Assembly (NCBI GenBank): GCA_963693085.1
Contig: OY856414.1
Coordinates: forward strand, 263,094,001-263,158,000
Reading direction: 5' to 3'
DNA: 64,000 bases
Source: Alisma plantago-aquatica
Taxonomy: Eukaryota; Streptophyta; Magnoliopsida; Alismatales; Alismataceae
The position numbers were made by a program, and so were the translations under genes. A model generated the notes under the pieces. That model did no database searches and was not told the DNA's origin. It saw nothing but the letters and a program-made list of their open reading frames with translations. Of the stretch, positions 10,901 through 21,530 are shown piece after piece (position 1 is the stretch's first letter; each line of letters begins with the position of its first letter).

Positions 10901-11351
10901 CACTGAGCGAGTAGGCTCACCCCTCTACTCAAACATTTTTAGGTCAGCGACAGTTCCAGGAATCGGAAGGATCTTTTCATACCAACGTTTAATCAGCAGA
11001 AGGTTTGTAGCTAGTCTAGTTAGAGGTCTCTTAGTCCTTTCCCCTCGGTCCTTGGGACAAGGTGTGGGTGAGAGAGAGTATGTATGGCGAATGTGTAAAA
11101 GATGTAAATTAACTGTTATGTTTTACTTTCTGTTAAATAATGTTACATGTTGTAAACTCTGTTTATGTTCTCTAGCCAGTTTAATTGAAATGCTTCCGCA
11201 ATAGTTTATTATGTTTTAGTTTACAGCAATAATCCGGATATCATTACGAGGTTTTAAAAAGAAAAAGTTCTCAGTGATTTGTTTATGTGATAATCCCTCC
11301 GTCGCGCCCTAATCTCGTGATTAGTGGTTAGTGTGAGATCGGGGTGTGACA
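7971..11351 (+). repeat. RLG-A 3' LTR (3381 bp)
   Basis: Same length as the 5' LTR with about ten transitions (for example 881/8016, 1134/8269, 1284/8419, 2584/9719). It repeats all sub-features: candidate TATA at 8356, small ORF at 8505-8633, hairpins at 9465, twin G-boxes at 10503. It ends GTGTGACA followed by the target duplication. Confidence 0.95.
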
Positions 11352-11356
11352 GAATG
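11352..11356. repeat. Target site duplication of RLG-A, right copy (GAATG)
   Basis: Identical to 831-835 and directly abutting the terminal CA of the 3' LTR. Confidence 0.93.
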
Positions 11357-13561
11357 TTTGAAGATAAGAATTCTAAGTCTCAGAATCATCTTCTCTTTCA
11401 TATCTTCCTCAGAATCATCTTCTCTTTCATATCTTCCTTAATGAGAGCAATGTGGGAATGAAGTTATAGAAAATAAATCATATATGATGCATAACCACCA
11501 TGGTAGAGACATCTAGTAAATGTAATAATGGCACACAATATGATGATGAAACCCTAGAAGGGTAAATTGAGAATGTAATTTATCTAAATGGCCAAGTAAG
11601 AGAAAGGAAATTTAATTGATAAGATAAGGAAGACTTTAGTAAAACTTGTGAGATCCAAAGTTTGGATTTCAAATTAAGGGAGTAAAGTCATATCATAATA
11701 ACATCATATTATTGATGAGGACTGAACCCTAGAATGTTTAGATTTCTAGTAGTTCAAGGGATATCACTAGTGATTTGACCTTGAATACTAGCATCTATAT
11801 AAAACAAGATCATGAAATTTGCACTATGAGAAGTAAACTAGCACTGATAGTAATCCAGGGTTTAAAGGTAGCTAATCTAAAAGATAGATAAACAATATGG
11901 AAATGATTCAGAGCAAAGAGTAAGATATAAATTTGAAATGTAACAAGTGTGTTTTGAACAAAAGGAGAAATACAATATGAGTGAAGTGTGATATGAAATA
12001 AATTCTTGCAGTGATATCAAGAATGATGAATAATCTATTCTTACCTTGTTTGTTTCAATTTTAGGGATGTTTATTCTATATGATCAAAATGAGAAGGATA
12101 AGTAACAAGAAGTAAGTAGTAATGAACGAGTAGAACAATAAGAGAAAACAATGGCTTTTAGTAATATGTGAATTTGTTTTTAGAAGTATAATTTGTTGAA
12201 GGTATATTAAGGGATGTAAATTGGCTCTATGTATGATTTTAGTGTACATGTGCAAGAAGTATGTTAATTAAATGTGTCTGATAGTTGTAGTCATTCATAC
12301 CAGTAATCCATCTTAGTATTGTAAAATTGTGGTATGGTTATATGTATTGAATAATGATGGAACAAACGAAGGGTTACCCTAAATAAGGTAGCCTTACCTA
12401 TTCACTCATATGAATAGAAGGGATGATAACCATATTGTATTTATATGTAACCCTAATGAGGTATAACTTGTTATGCCTAGTTTTAATATAACTAAGTGAC
12501 GGTAATTGGGTATGAATAGTCCTCGAATGACTAATACAATCATGGAGTACTCTGTTACTATTGTTGAAACTCTAATATGCTATAACCTGATAGTTACACC
12601 TTGATTTATGTGTGGATTCATACTTGAGAATAGTATGGAATGTGATGGTAATGCTTCACCTTATGCATCCATGATCCAATGGGTATGCCGTGAGTAAAGG
12701 TTTGGGTATAAGTGTTGATTAGTAACATAAATATAATTTATCTTGTTGAACCTAACTCTAATACAAATAGATAAAGATGAGTATTCATGTTTAACATTCT
12801 TCTATGATGGAATGATGGTAGAATAACCTCCTTAATATGATCATAACCTTAATATGTTAATTGGTGGTTATCATAGCCACATGGTTGATACTTTCTTATA
12901 CTAAATGTGTGCATTATGTATATGATGAGGGTTAATCATATCTAAATTCCTTGCATGTTGATGTGATAAAGAAAGGTTCTTAATGTTAATATAACCCTGC
13001 TATGATTGTTTATGAATATCTCCTAGCTCATTAATGCAATATTGTGTTGATCTGGTGTATTATATGTAAGTGATATTGTTGAGCCTTGCTATAAGGCATG
13101 CAAAGATAACGATGATCTTACAGGGAATTGTATGATGGTCTTAATGACCTTTGGGCATGGTTGAGCCCTGGACAAGGTGTAATCCTCTTGTATTGATAAG
13201 GGTTGATACCCTATGATATTGTGAAAAGGATTTATATCTTGTGATAATATGATGACTAGTGTGGTCTCATGAATGACAAGTGAATAGTACCATGTGATGA
13301 TGAGATGAGAAATTATGTTTCACATTTTTTATATCTTTTAAAAATTGTGATTTGAAGAGGAACAAATGACACAATGTTAAAAATAAAATTCTTGACCGTA
13401 GTATTTGAAAGCTTAAAAGGGGAGAGATACCCCTAGAAAAGGTTCTTCGGAGAAATAATGTATAAAAGAAGTTACTTGGAAAGTAGAATCAGAGATGTTT
13501 AACAAGTATCTTTTCCTCTTTTAGAAATTTCAAGATGAAATTTTCATTAGAGGGGAAGAAT
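11357..13561 (+). mobile_element. RLG-B interior, right part (non-coding) with polypurine tract
   Basis: Continuation of the interrupted interior. About 11605-11860 is closely similar to 6170-6450 of RLG-A; the rest is AT-rich with no pol or gag motif in any frame I examined, so RLG-B also looks like a non-coding, LARD-like derivative. The last bases hold 'tttcaagatgaaatttt' and a purine run (AGAGGGGAAGAA, 13549-13560) immediately before the LTR, equivalent to the end of RLG-A. Confidence 0.7.
11380..11437 (+). repeat. Perfect 29-bp tandem duplication
   Basis: A 29-bp unit rich in TCTTC (11380-11408) is repeated without mismatch at 11409-11437. It lies just 24 bp inside the right flank of the RLG-A insertion. 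The perfect match suggests a recent replication slippage. Confidence 0.9.
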
Positions 13562-16467
13562 TGTTACAACCCGTTCCTAGCTTTGCTGATAATTCTAGAG
13601 CTTTGAGATAATCTTAATGCTTGGCATACTTTTGTTAGTAATATTCTATGTTGTTCTTTGTCTTTACTTTGGTAACCTTAAATACTTGTTTGGGCAACTC
13701 AAAATCATGACTTAAGCATACTATAAAGATTCGAGTTGGGGTTAACATAGCATTGACCCATACATGTGTGCAACAAGAGAGTTAATGACATTGAAGGAAA
13801 TAATTAATAAATAATTTTTCATTTGATATTATTATCAAAATAATATTGTAAAATTTTATAGAATTCAATTATTAATCCAACAAAAAAAGAATGAACCAAA
13901 TCGGAGTTAAAATGAGAGATTTATGTCCTTTTTAGTAAACATGTATTGAGGACCCCGACCGACGTTGCGTCGACACTACGACCCGCGGTCTACACCGCGA
14001 CCGCGATGCTGCGTCGACACCGCGACCCGCGGTCGACGCCGCCCAAGACAACAAATCGTAAAATGATCATATCTCGGGCAATACTTATCTGTTTTCAATG
14101 AAATGAAGTGTGTTGAAACTGTGATTCGATCCTCTATAATCCTAGACCACTTGCTCTATGAGAGGGCGACCAAGAGGGTGTTTTTTGGGGTAATTTTTGA
14201 GGAAGATCGTTAAGAATAGCAGAAATCAAAAGGGGTTGATATAAATCCGACTTGGTAAGTAGTTTTCATCCTTGATTCTTCCTTCTTTTGGTTTCCCCTT
14301 GCTCAAGATCCCTTGATCCAGTGATTTGGAGGTTTGGTTTAACCTCTAATCTCATCTTCTACCTACATCAGGCCCCATTTAGGGTTGAAAGGAAGAAGAA
14401 ATCACTGATTTTTTTAGGATCTTGATATGGATTCGAGATCTTCAAATATGGGTTATGTTTTTAGGGTGTTTTCACACCTTAGGGTGAGTGGGTACTTCCT
14501 TTAAACAGTAGATTGCACGAAAATCAGTTAAATCATTAATAATTTTCAATTGATTAGTATGCAAGTACAACCCTAAATGGTCGATTTGATGTAGCTTTTG
14601 CAAGATGATTTGATATGGAGTATTCCTCTATTGTGATGATTTTCAGATTATGAAATCACATTAGAAATTATTTCAATCCATAAAAATGAGAGTTCTTAAA
14701 TTAATTGTAGAGGTTACATGATTATAATGAAATCTAAGATTTTCAGCTATGACTGAAATTGTGGTGTAATTGAATAAAGAAGTATGTGTAGTTGAATCTC
14801 TTTGGTTACGAATGATTGTTTTATTTGTGTGTTTATTACATATATGTTAGATAAGATATTGGATTTCTTCTGATAATATCAATGTTTGCTTGATATATCA
14901 TTAAGAGCGTAGAAACCCTAGTTCAGTTCAATACACAATTTCATATATATATTCAATTATATGTGAACTGCTGAGAGAAATTCTTGTTGAATGATGTTAT
15001 GATGAATTCAATCCTTATGCAAGTTATGTGATAAGAGAATGAGGTAAATGAAATCCTAATGATGGGGTGTTTAGTGAAACAAGTATTGTGATATCATTGT
15101 GTCTCAGTTTGAGATGTGGTGATGCTTAATAGTTCAGTTGTGGTAAATGTTATCAGGTGGTATATGAAATGAACGTTTTACAAAGATGAACAAAGATATG
15201 TTGATGTGATGATTGAATGGTGAAATTAAAGAGTGAATTAGACATGTAGATGCCCTGAACACTGTACAATCCTCATAGGATGAGGCCTACATTGTGAGGA
15301 GGAAATGACTTCCTGACTGGAGGTAGTCCAGATCGAGGTAAGCTGGAGTGCACCAGTAGGGTGTGGGAGTCTTGACCAGTAGGGCAGACTCCTTACAGTT
15401 GTGTGGTACCCAACACCAACTGGGGATGCCAATGGTACATGTGTAACATGTTGAGTGATCAGTGGTCAGTAGGTCCACTGATGCACAATAAGCCTGAGGG
15501 CTTTGACTCATCACTTGAGTACCCAGGTTGAGAGGTGGAGTCTGATATATTCGACTGCTCCCATTAGCCACCGAGAGGCAGACTGGATGAGGCCCGCTGT
15601 AGATGGGGTCTTACTCAAGACATAGGCTTAGGAACTCGGGCATGCTTCTAAGCCTTGTATAGTGAGATCGTAGCTTGTTGCGATTCTTTCACATGTTGTG
15701 GTACACCTAATGTGGGTTTAGGGCATAATAAGATGAATGAGAGCTTAAACAAGTGTGCACAGTTATTCAATTATCCTTTGTATGTGTTTGAGTTATTAGT
15801 TCTCTTTGAGATTAATCAAGCATGTTCATATATTGATTTACTCTTATTGATATCTAAACTATCCTGCCATATTTATGATTGTCAATGATTAGACTCTTTA
15901 ATGATTACTGCTTTTATAATTGATATCAGTTGCTCAAAAGTATATTTGTAATTATATCAGTGCTTTAGACTGTTTCTTTGAAGTGTTCATTCACTGAGCG
16001 AGTAGGCTCACCCCTCTACTCACAATTTTTAGAGAAACCACATGGACTTGAAGAAGGTCAAAGCATCAGAGTAGATATACCACATGAGTTAAGTATGAGA
16101 TTAGTTGAGTTATTCGGTCCCTGTCACTCTAGGTCCTTGTATAAATGTGAGAGAGTTATAAATAATATTTTGTATCTTTGTTTCTTTAATAAGAGAGAAT
16201 GTATCTTATTAGCATGTTGTATGTACATGGAGGTGTGAGAAATAGAATGAATGTACAGATTTGTATCATTAATGTTGATATCATATTAGAGTAATCAAAG
16301 TTTTTCTCTTGTAAAGTTTGTTTATATGATTGGATGTGAGAAAACAAAGAGTTTGTAACAAAAGAAGAAGAAAAAATTAATAAGAGTGTGAACTTTGTAT
16401 TAATTATAATCCTCAAACTCATGCCCTAATCTCATGATTAGTGGTATCATGGGATGCGGGTGTGACA
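13562..16467 (+). repeat. RLG-B 3' LTR (2906 bp)
   Basis: Starts TGTTACAACCCG right after the purine run and ends GGGTGTGACA. Its 3' third is related to the RLG-A LTR: shared 'gagtaggctcacccctctac', 'agggcataata', and the terminal 'gccctaatctc.tgattagtgg' block. It is followed by the reading frame of a Sirevirus gag that starts abruptly, which proves insertion inside that gene. The partner 5' LTR is outside the window. Confidence 0.88.
13967..14041 (+). repeat. CpG-dense quasi-palindromic repeat pair in RLG-B LTR
   Basis: A 31-bp unit beginning GCGTCGACAC occurs at 13967 and, 44 bp later, at 14011. Each copy holds the palindromes GTCGAC and CCGCGG, and the second is bounded by the inverted arms GCGTCGAC and GTCGACGC. 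It is a sharp CpG-rich island in AT-rich surroundings. Confidence 0.8.
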
Positions 16468-16472
16468 GAAGG
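16468..16472. repeat. Expected target duplication of RLG-B, right copy (GAAGG)
   Basis: The five bases after the 3' LTR of RLG-B. The matching left copy would precede the 5' LTR outside the window, so this is expectation, not observation. Confidence 0.4.
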
Positions 16473-17848
16473 AGTCCAAGAAGATCAAGGAAAAAACCTT
16501 CAAAGCTCAAATTGAAGAGATGGTTCTGCAACAACAACTTTCTCTCAAGTCCCCTACTCCTTCCTCAAGTGAAGATGAAGGCCCAAATGAGCATGAAGCA
16601 AACTACTCAAAGGGTAAACACTTCAAGGGGAAGCCTTCTTCATCAACTCCTAGATGCTATGTGTGTGGCCAAAAGGGCCATTACATGAGTGACTGCCCCA
16701 AGGCTATGAAGAGCCATCACAAGAGTAGCCACAAGAAAGACAAGGATTACAAGAGAGAAGGCAAATACAAGAGAAAGGAGAAGAAAGAAAGAAGAAGCAA
16801 AGATGCAACTCATGCAGCTTGGGAGGAGTCTTCCTCAAGCTCTTCAAGGTCCGAAGATGGAGAATGCCACCTTTCTCTCATGGCCTCTACAAGTGAAGAT
16901 GTAGGTGAGGTAAGTGAGGTAAGTGAAGTCAATTTGCATGATTTGTCTAAGGAAACTCTTATTGATATGCTTAATGATTGTTGGTCATCTTTTACTAAAT
17001 GCAAATCTAAAAGGAAAAGGTTAGGCAAGATAATAGATGATATTTATGCTAAAATTGAGATTCTTGATAAAAATGAAAAATTGCTCCTTGATAGCATAGA
17101 TTCTTTGCAAGGGCAATTTCTTGACCTTGAGCTCCAATACCATGGAGTAGAGGTTGAGAATGGTGTCTACCTTAAGACTATTGCAGATCTTAAGGAAGAT
17201 AACCAAAGATGACAAGATGAGATAGATGTTCTTAAAACTGAAAATGTAGAACTCAATCTCATTGATGAATCTAGGAAGTAAGAAATTCATGTCTATCAAA
17301 AGGAAATTCTTTTACTTAAATCTAAAAATGCTAAGTTGCTTGCTCAAGTTAATGATCTATCATCTAGACCTATTTTGCAAAGTAATGAGGTAGCTAGCAC
17401 TGCTTTTGAACGTGATTCCTTTCATACTAAATCCCTCTATTTAGATGCTGACTTATTGCATGATAAAGATGATCTTGTGAGTTTATCTTCTACTTTCATT
17501 AACCTTAGTGATGATAATGCTAAGTTAAGGGCTTCTTTGCAAAAGTTTCTTACGGGAAAGAAATCTCTTAATGTTGTCCTAGAACACTCTACCAAACAAA
17601 TTGGTACTAGAGGTTTAGGATATGATGGGACTGCTCCCAAGGGTAAGAACTAGAACAGAAGTAAGGGTAAGAAGAAGAGTGTGGAACCTCCTATTTTCCA
17701 TGGAGAGACTTCCAGCTCTAAGAACCCAATGGTATGTGTTCATTGTAAATGTGATGATTATTACTCTACTTATTGTCCTTACAAGCCAAAGGGGACCAAC
17801 CCAAAGATGAAATGGGTCCCCAAGCTAACCCCAGATCCCAAAGTTTGA
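16469..17848 (+). pseudogene. Sirevirus gag, C-terminal part
   Basis: The frame is open from the RLG-B junction (residues KESKKIKEKTF). It contains a CCHC zinc knuckle CYVCGQKGHYMSDC (about 16654-16695), a long Lys/Arg-rich basic stretch, a Ser/acidic stretch, and then a predicted coiled coil of heptad-like Leu/Ile/Lys/Glu sequence (about 16960-17600). A second, damaged knuckle reads CVHCKCDDYYSTYC near 17731. This two-knuckle plus coiled-coil layout is typical of Sirevirus Gag, which forms the particle and binds RNA. In-frame stops: TGA 17210, TAA 17279, TAG 17651. The 5' half was displaced by RLG-B. Confidence 0.85.
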
Positions 17849-17888
17849 GTTGGGTCCCGACATACTTCTTTAAAAGTAGGTCAAAAAG

Positions 17889-18887
17889 AGGTGGATTGTT
17901 GATAGTGGTTGCTTAAAACATATGACAGGTGAAATCAACCATTTCAAGAAATTCATGAAAAAGAAAGGAGGATTGGTGACCATCAAGGACAACAAAAAGG
18001 GTAAGGTTATAGGTGAGGGTGATGTAGGTAGTGAGCTTAGTATCAAGAATGTTTTGCTTGTTGATGGCCTACATCACAACTTGATAAGTGTAAGTCAACT
18101 TTGTGATAATGGATATCTTGTTCTATTTACTTCTTTAGAATGTTTACTTCTAGATTCCCTCACATACAATGTCATATATAAGGGAACTAGAAATGGTAAT
18201 CTTTATGTTATTGTGATTGATGCTCTAAATCCCATACTTGATAGATGTTTGGTTGTGGATAAAAATGATATTTCTCTTTGGAATCGCCAGTTGGGTCATG
18301 TGAATATGCATCAAATGAAGAAATTGAGCAAAAAGGAATTAGTTCGGGGACTCCCCAAATTGGATTTTGAAAAGGATGAGGAATGCCAACCTTGTATACA
18401 AGGTAAGCAAACCAAACCCTCATTTAAATCTAAAGGAGTCCTTCATTCCAAATGAGCTCTTGAGCTTCTTCATATTGATCTATTTGGACCTATGAGAACT
18501 CAAACGCTTCGTGGTTCCAAGTATTGCCTTGTGATTGTCGATGATTTCTTTCATTATACTTGGACCTTCTTTCTCATTTCGAAAAGTGATACTCTTGATG
18601 TTTTCTCGATATTTTGTAAACGAGTTGAAAACGAAGCTTCTTGCAAGATTGTTTCTATCCGTATTGACCATGGGGGAGAGTTCAAAAGTGATCTTTTTGA
18701 GTATTTTTTGTGAAAAATCTGGTTACTCGTACAATTTCTCTTCTCCTCGTACACCTCAACAAAATTGGGTAGTAGAGAGAAAGAATAGGTTGCTACAGGA
18801 GATGGCTAGGACCATACTTCTTGAATATGACATTCCTAAGAAGTTTTTGGCTGAAACTGTTAGCACCACTTGTTTTGTGCAGAACTG
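17889..18887 (+). pseudogene. Sirevirus protease and integrase region of pol
   Basis: Protease motif WIVDSGCLKHMTG (17892-17930) keeps the DSG active site, although the residue usually Ser after Cys is Leu. The GAG-pre-integrase domain carries LWNRQLGHVNMHQMKKL and CQPC (about 18277-18400). The integrase core has the three acidic positions in HIDLFGP (18474), RIDHGGEF (18660) and VVERKNR (18766). Breaks are TGA at 18453, a frameshift near 18710 and TGA at 18886. It is in a different frame from gag, with a TAG in its own frame just upstream, so a gag-pol frameshift or decay separates the two. Products would be particle-maturing protease and integrase. Confidence 0.88.
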
Positions 18888-18888
18888 A

Positions 18889-20913
18889 GTTTTTACACAT
18901 CCTTCTTTGAAGAAAACCCCCTATGAGTTATGGCGTGGTGGAAAGCCATCCACTGATTTCTTTCATGTTTTCGAATGTCCTTGTTTTGTTTTAAACACAA
19001 AGGATTCTCTCGACAAGTTTGATCTGAAATCATACAAGGCTTTCTTCCTAGGCTATAACACTACAATCAGGGCTTATAGAGTTTTCAATATTGAACTGTC
19101 TAAAATTGAAGAATCTATTAATGTTAAGTTTATTGAAACTAACCCTGTCATTGGCAAGAATGTTGTTGATAATGATGTTGCAGATGACTTAATTCCTATC
19201 TTGAAAGATCTCAACATCGACAACAAAGATAAGCAGGTGGTTGAAGCTGAAGTTGAAGAGAAGAAGGATCCTACTCCTCGCTTTGCAAAGAATCATCCCA
19301 AAGAGCTAATCATTGGCAACCCATTTGAGAGAGTGAATACACGAGATGCCTACAACAAAGAACAAGTAGATAGTGCCTTCATCTCACAACTGGAGCCAAA
19401 GAACATCAAGGAAGCCCTTGGAGATGATGAGTGGATCCTATCCATGCATGAGGAACTAGAGCAATTCGAGAAGAATCGAGTGTGGACTCTAGTGCCAAGA
19501 CCAAGTGACAGAACAATCATTGGCACCAAGTGGGTCTACCGTAACAAGCTCGGCGAGAATGGTAAGGTGGTAAGGAATAAATCTAGGCTAGTAGCACAAG
19601 GCTACAACCAACAGGAAGGTATTGATTTCGATGAAACTTATGCTCTGGTTGCTAGACTTGAATCTATTAGAATGCTACTTGCCTTTGCTAGTTACAAAAA
19701 TTTCTTGCTATATCAAATGAATGTTAAAAGTGCATTTTTGAATGGTACAATCGAGGAGGAAGTATTTGTTGCTCAACCTCGAGGCTTTGAAAATGACAAG
19801 TTGCCTAATCATGTTTATTTGTTACAAAAAGCTCTCTATGGACTCAAGCAAGCACCTCGAGCTTAGTATGAGAAATTAAAAAACTTTTTGTTAGATAATG
19901 GCTATGTCATGGGAAAAGTCGATTCTACTTTATTTCTAAAACACACTTTGAGCAATTTTCTTATTATTCAAATTTATGTTGATGATATCATATTTGGCGG
20001 AACTGATCTTGATCTTTGCAAGGAGTTTAGTTCTCTTATGTAGAGTGAGTTCGAGATGAGCATGATGGGTGAATTGACTTTCTTCCTCAGCTACCAAAAC
20101 AAGAAAACCAAAGATGGAAACTTCATCAACCAAGGCAAGTACACCAGTGAACTACTCAAATGCTTTGGGATGGACAACATGAAGCCGATGGACACACCCA
20201 TGTCCAACATTGCCAAACTTGATAGAGTTGAAGAAGGTGAGAAGGTAGATGAGAAGCTCTATAGAGGTATGATTGGAAGTTTACTTTATTTAACTTCCTC
20301 TAGACCTGATATTATGTTTAGTGTTGGCTTGTGTGATCACTTTCAATCAAGTCCTAGGAAATTGCATATAATTTTTGTCAAGAGGATTTTGAGGTACTTA
20401 GCCAAAACTCAAAACTTTGGTCTATGGTATCCTAAGTCAAGGGAATTTACTCTTGTAGCATATAGTGATGCAAATTACGCAGGATGTTTGGTTGATAGAA
20501 AGTGCACAAGAAGCACTTGCTTCCTTCTAGAACCATACTTGGTGTCTTGGTTTTCCAAGAAATAGAGCACCGTAACATTATCAACTACCGAGGCTGAATA
20601 CATTGCAGCCGGGAGTTGTTGTGCTCAGGTCCTATGGATAAAGCAAATGCTCCAAGAATTTAACATACATTTTGATGCTTCTCCTATCTATTGTGATAAT
20701 ACTATATTGCATAGTAGAGCTAAACATATAGAGGTTCGCCGTCACTTTCTTCATGATCACATTGCCAAGAAGGATATTTATATCACGCATGTGGACACGG
20801 AAAATCAATTGGAGGACATTTTCACTAAACCTCTAGCTAGAGAGAAATTTAATTTTATTAGATTAAAATTTCTTATAACTGTTTCTGATGATATTGACAT
20901 GCCATCTAACTAG
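18889..20913 (+). pseudogene. Sirevirus reverse transcriptase and RNase H
   Basis: After the integrase tail (YELWRGGKPS, 18922) the RVT_2 domain begins around WILSMHEELEQFEKNRVW (about 19432) and includes GTKWVYRNK, RLVAQGYNQQEGIDFDETYA and YGLKQAPRA. The catalytic box YVDD is at 19975-19986. RNase H follows with SDANYAG (20466), STTEAEYIAAGS (about 20581) and RAKHIEVRRHF (about 20719), ending FTKPL and a stop at 20911. The whole stretch is one frame with four stops (18886, 19864, 20041, 20563), each one transition away from a Trp, Gln or Arg codon. It would copy element RNA into DNA. Confidence 0.92.
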
Positions 20914-21530
20914 TTGTTTTTATCCTACATGTCTTGCTCATGCTTTACTTACCTTGCTTGCCTAAAATTGCTAAAATATGCTTAATTTTCTTGTTGACAT
21001 GCTTAGTTTCACTTGTTTTTGGGCATTTCTCGAATTTCTTGGTTTTATCACAAAATAGTACCCAATGATGAGTGATATGTGCCTAAGTATGTTCAATGTA
21101 CATAATAGACTCAAAAAATGAATTTAATTAGCTTTCATATGGCTAGAAATTAAGTTTGATGATTTTAGGTCAGGTTGACCATCAGTCGAGTTTCCCCCAG
21201 GACAAAATCGCCCGATCAGTGGCCGAGAGCTATTTTAAAAAGGACCAATCGATTGAGTTTCTGACTCTCAAAACTCGACCGATCAGTAGGCTGAAGCCAA
21301 CTTAAGTTTGGTTCGGCTGACTATTCTCCCTCTTGACTAGAGAATACCCGACTGATTCCTTTTCTTCTAGCCCTAAGCTCTCACCCCCAGCCCTAACTTT
21401 CCCCTTCCTAGCCCTTTCCCGACCTAGTTAGGGTGACCTAGACCTCCCCGGTTGCTCTTTGGTGGTGCTTGGATGGTTTTTGAGGTTTGTTTGGTGTGTT
21501 TGTTCGTTTCTCCTCTTCTTTTTTGCCTCC
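20914..21530 (+). other. Spacer between pol and ORF3 of the Sirevirus
   Basis: Non-coding in all frames. It contains several related short motifs (TCAGTCGAG, CCGATCAGTGG, CCAATCGATTGAG, CGACCGATCAGT) between 21180 and 21290, comparable to the recurrent TCGA/GATC palindrome motifs of other Sirevirus non-coding regions. A pyrimidine-rich leader precedes the ORF3 start. Confidence 0.5.

Larger units (their letters stand above)
836..11351 (+). mobile_element. RLG-A: complete but non-autonomous Ty3/gypsy (Tekay/Del-like) retrotransposon
   Basis: Full element of 10.5 kb: 5' LTR 836-4216, primer binding site at 4220, interior 4217-7970, polypurine tract ending at 7970, 3' LTR 7971-11351, flanked by GAATG. 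Order of surviving domains is RNase H then integrase, which is the Ty3/gypsy order. The integrase C-terminal part resembles plant chromoviruses of the Tekay/Del group. The interior is only 3.75 kb; gag, protease and most of reverse transcriptase are missing, so the element cannot move alone. It interrupts the interior of RLG-B. Confidence 0.93.
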
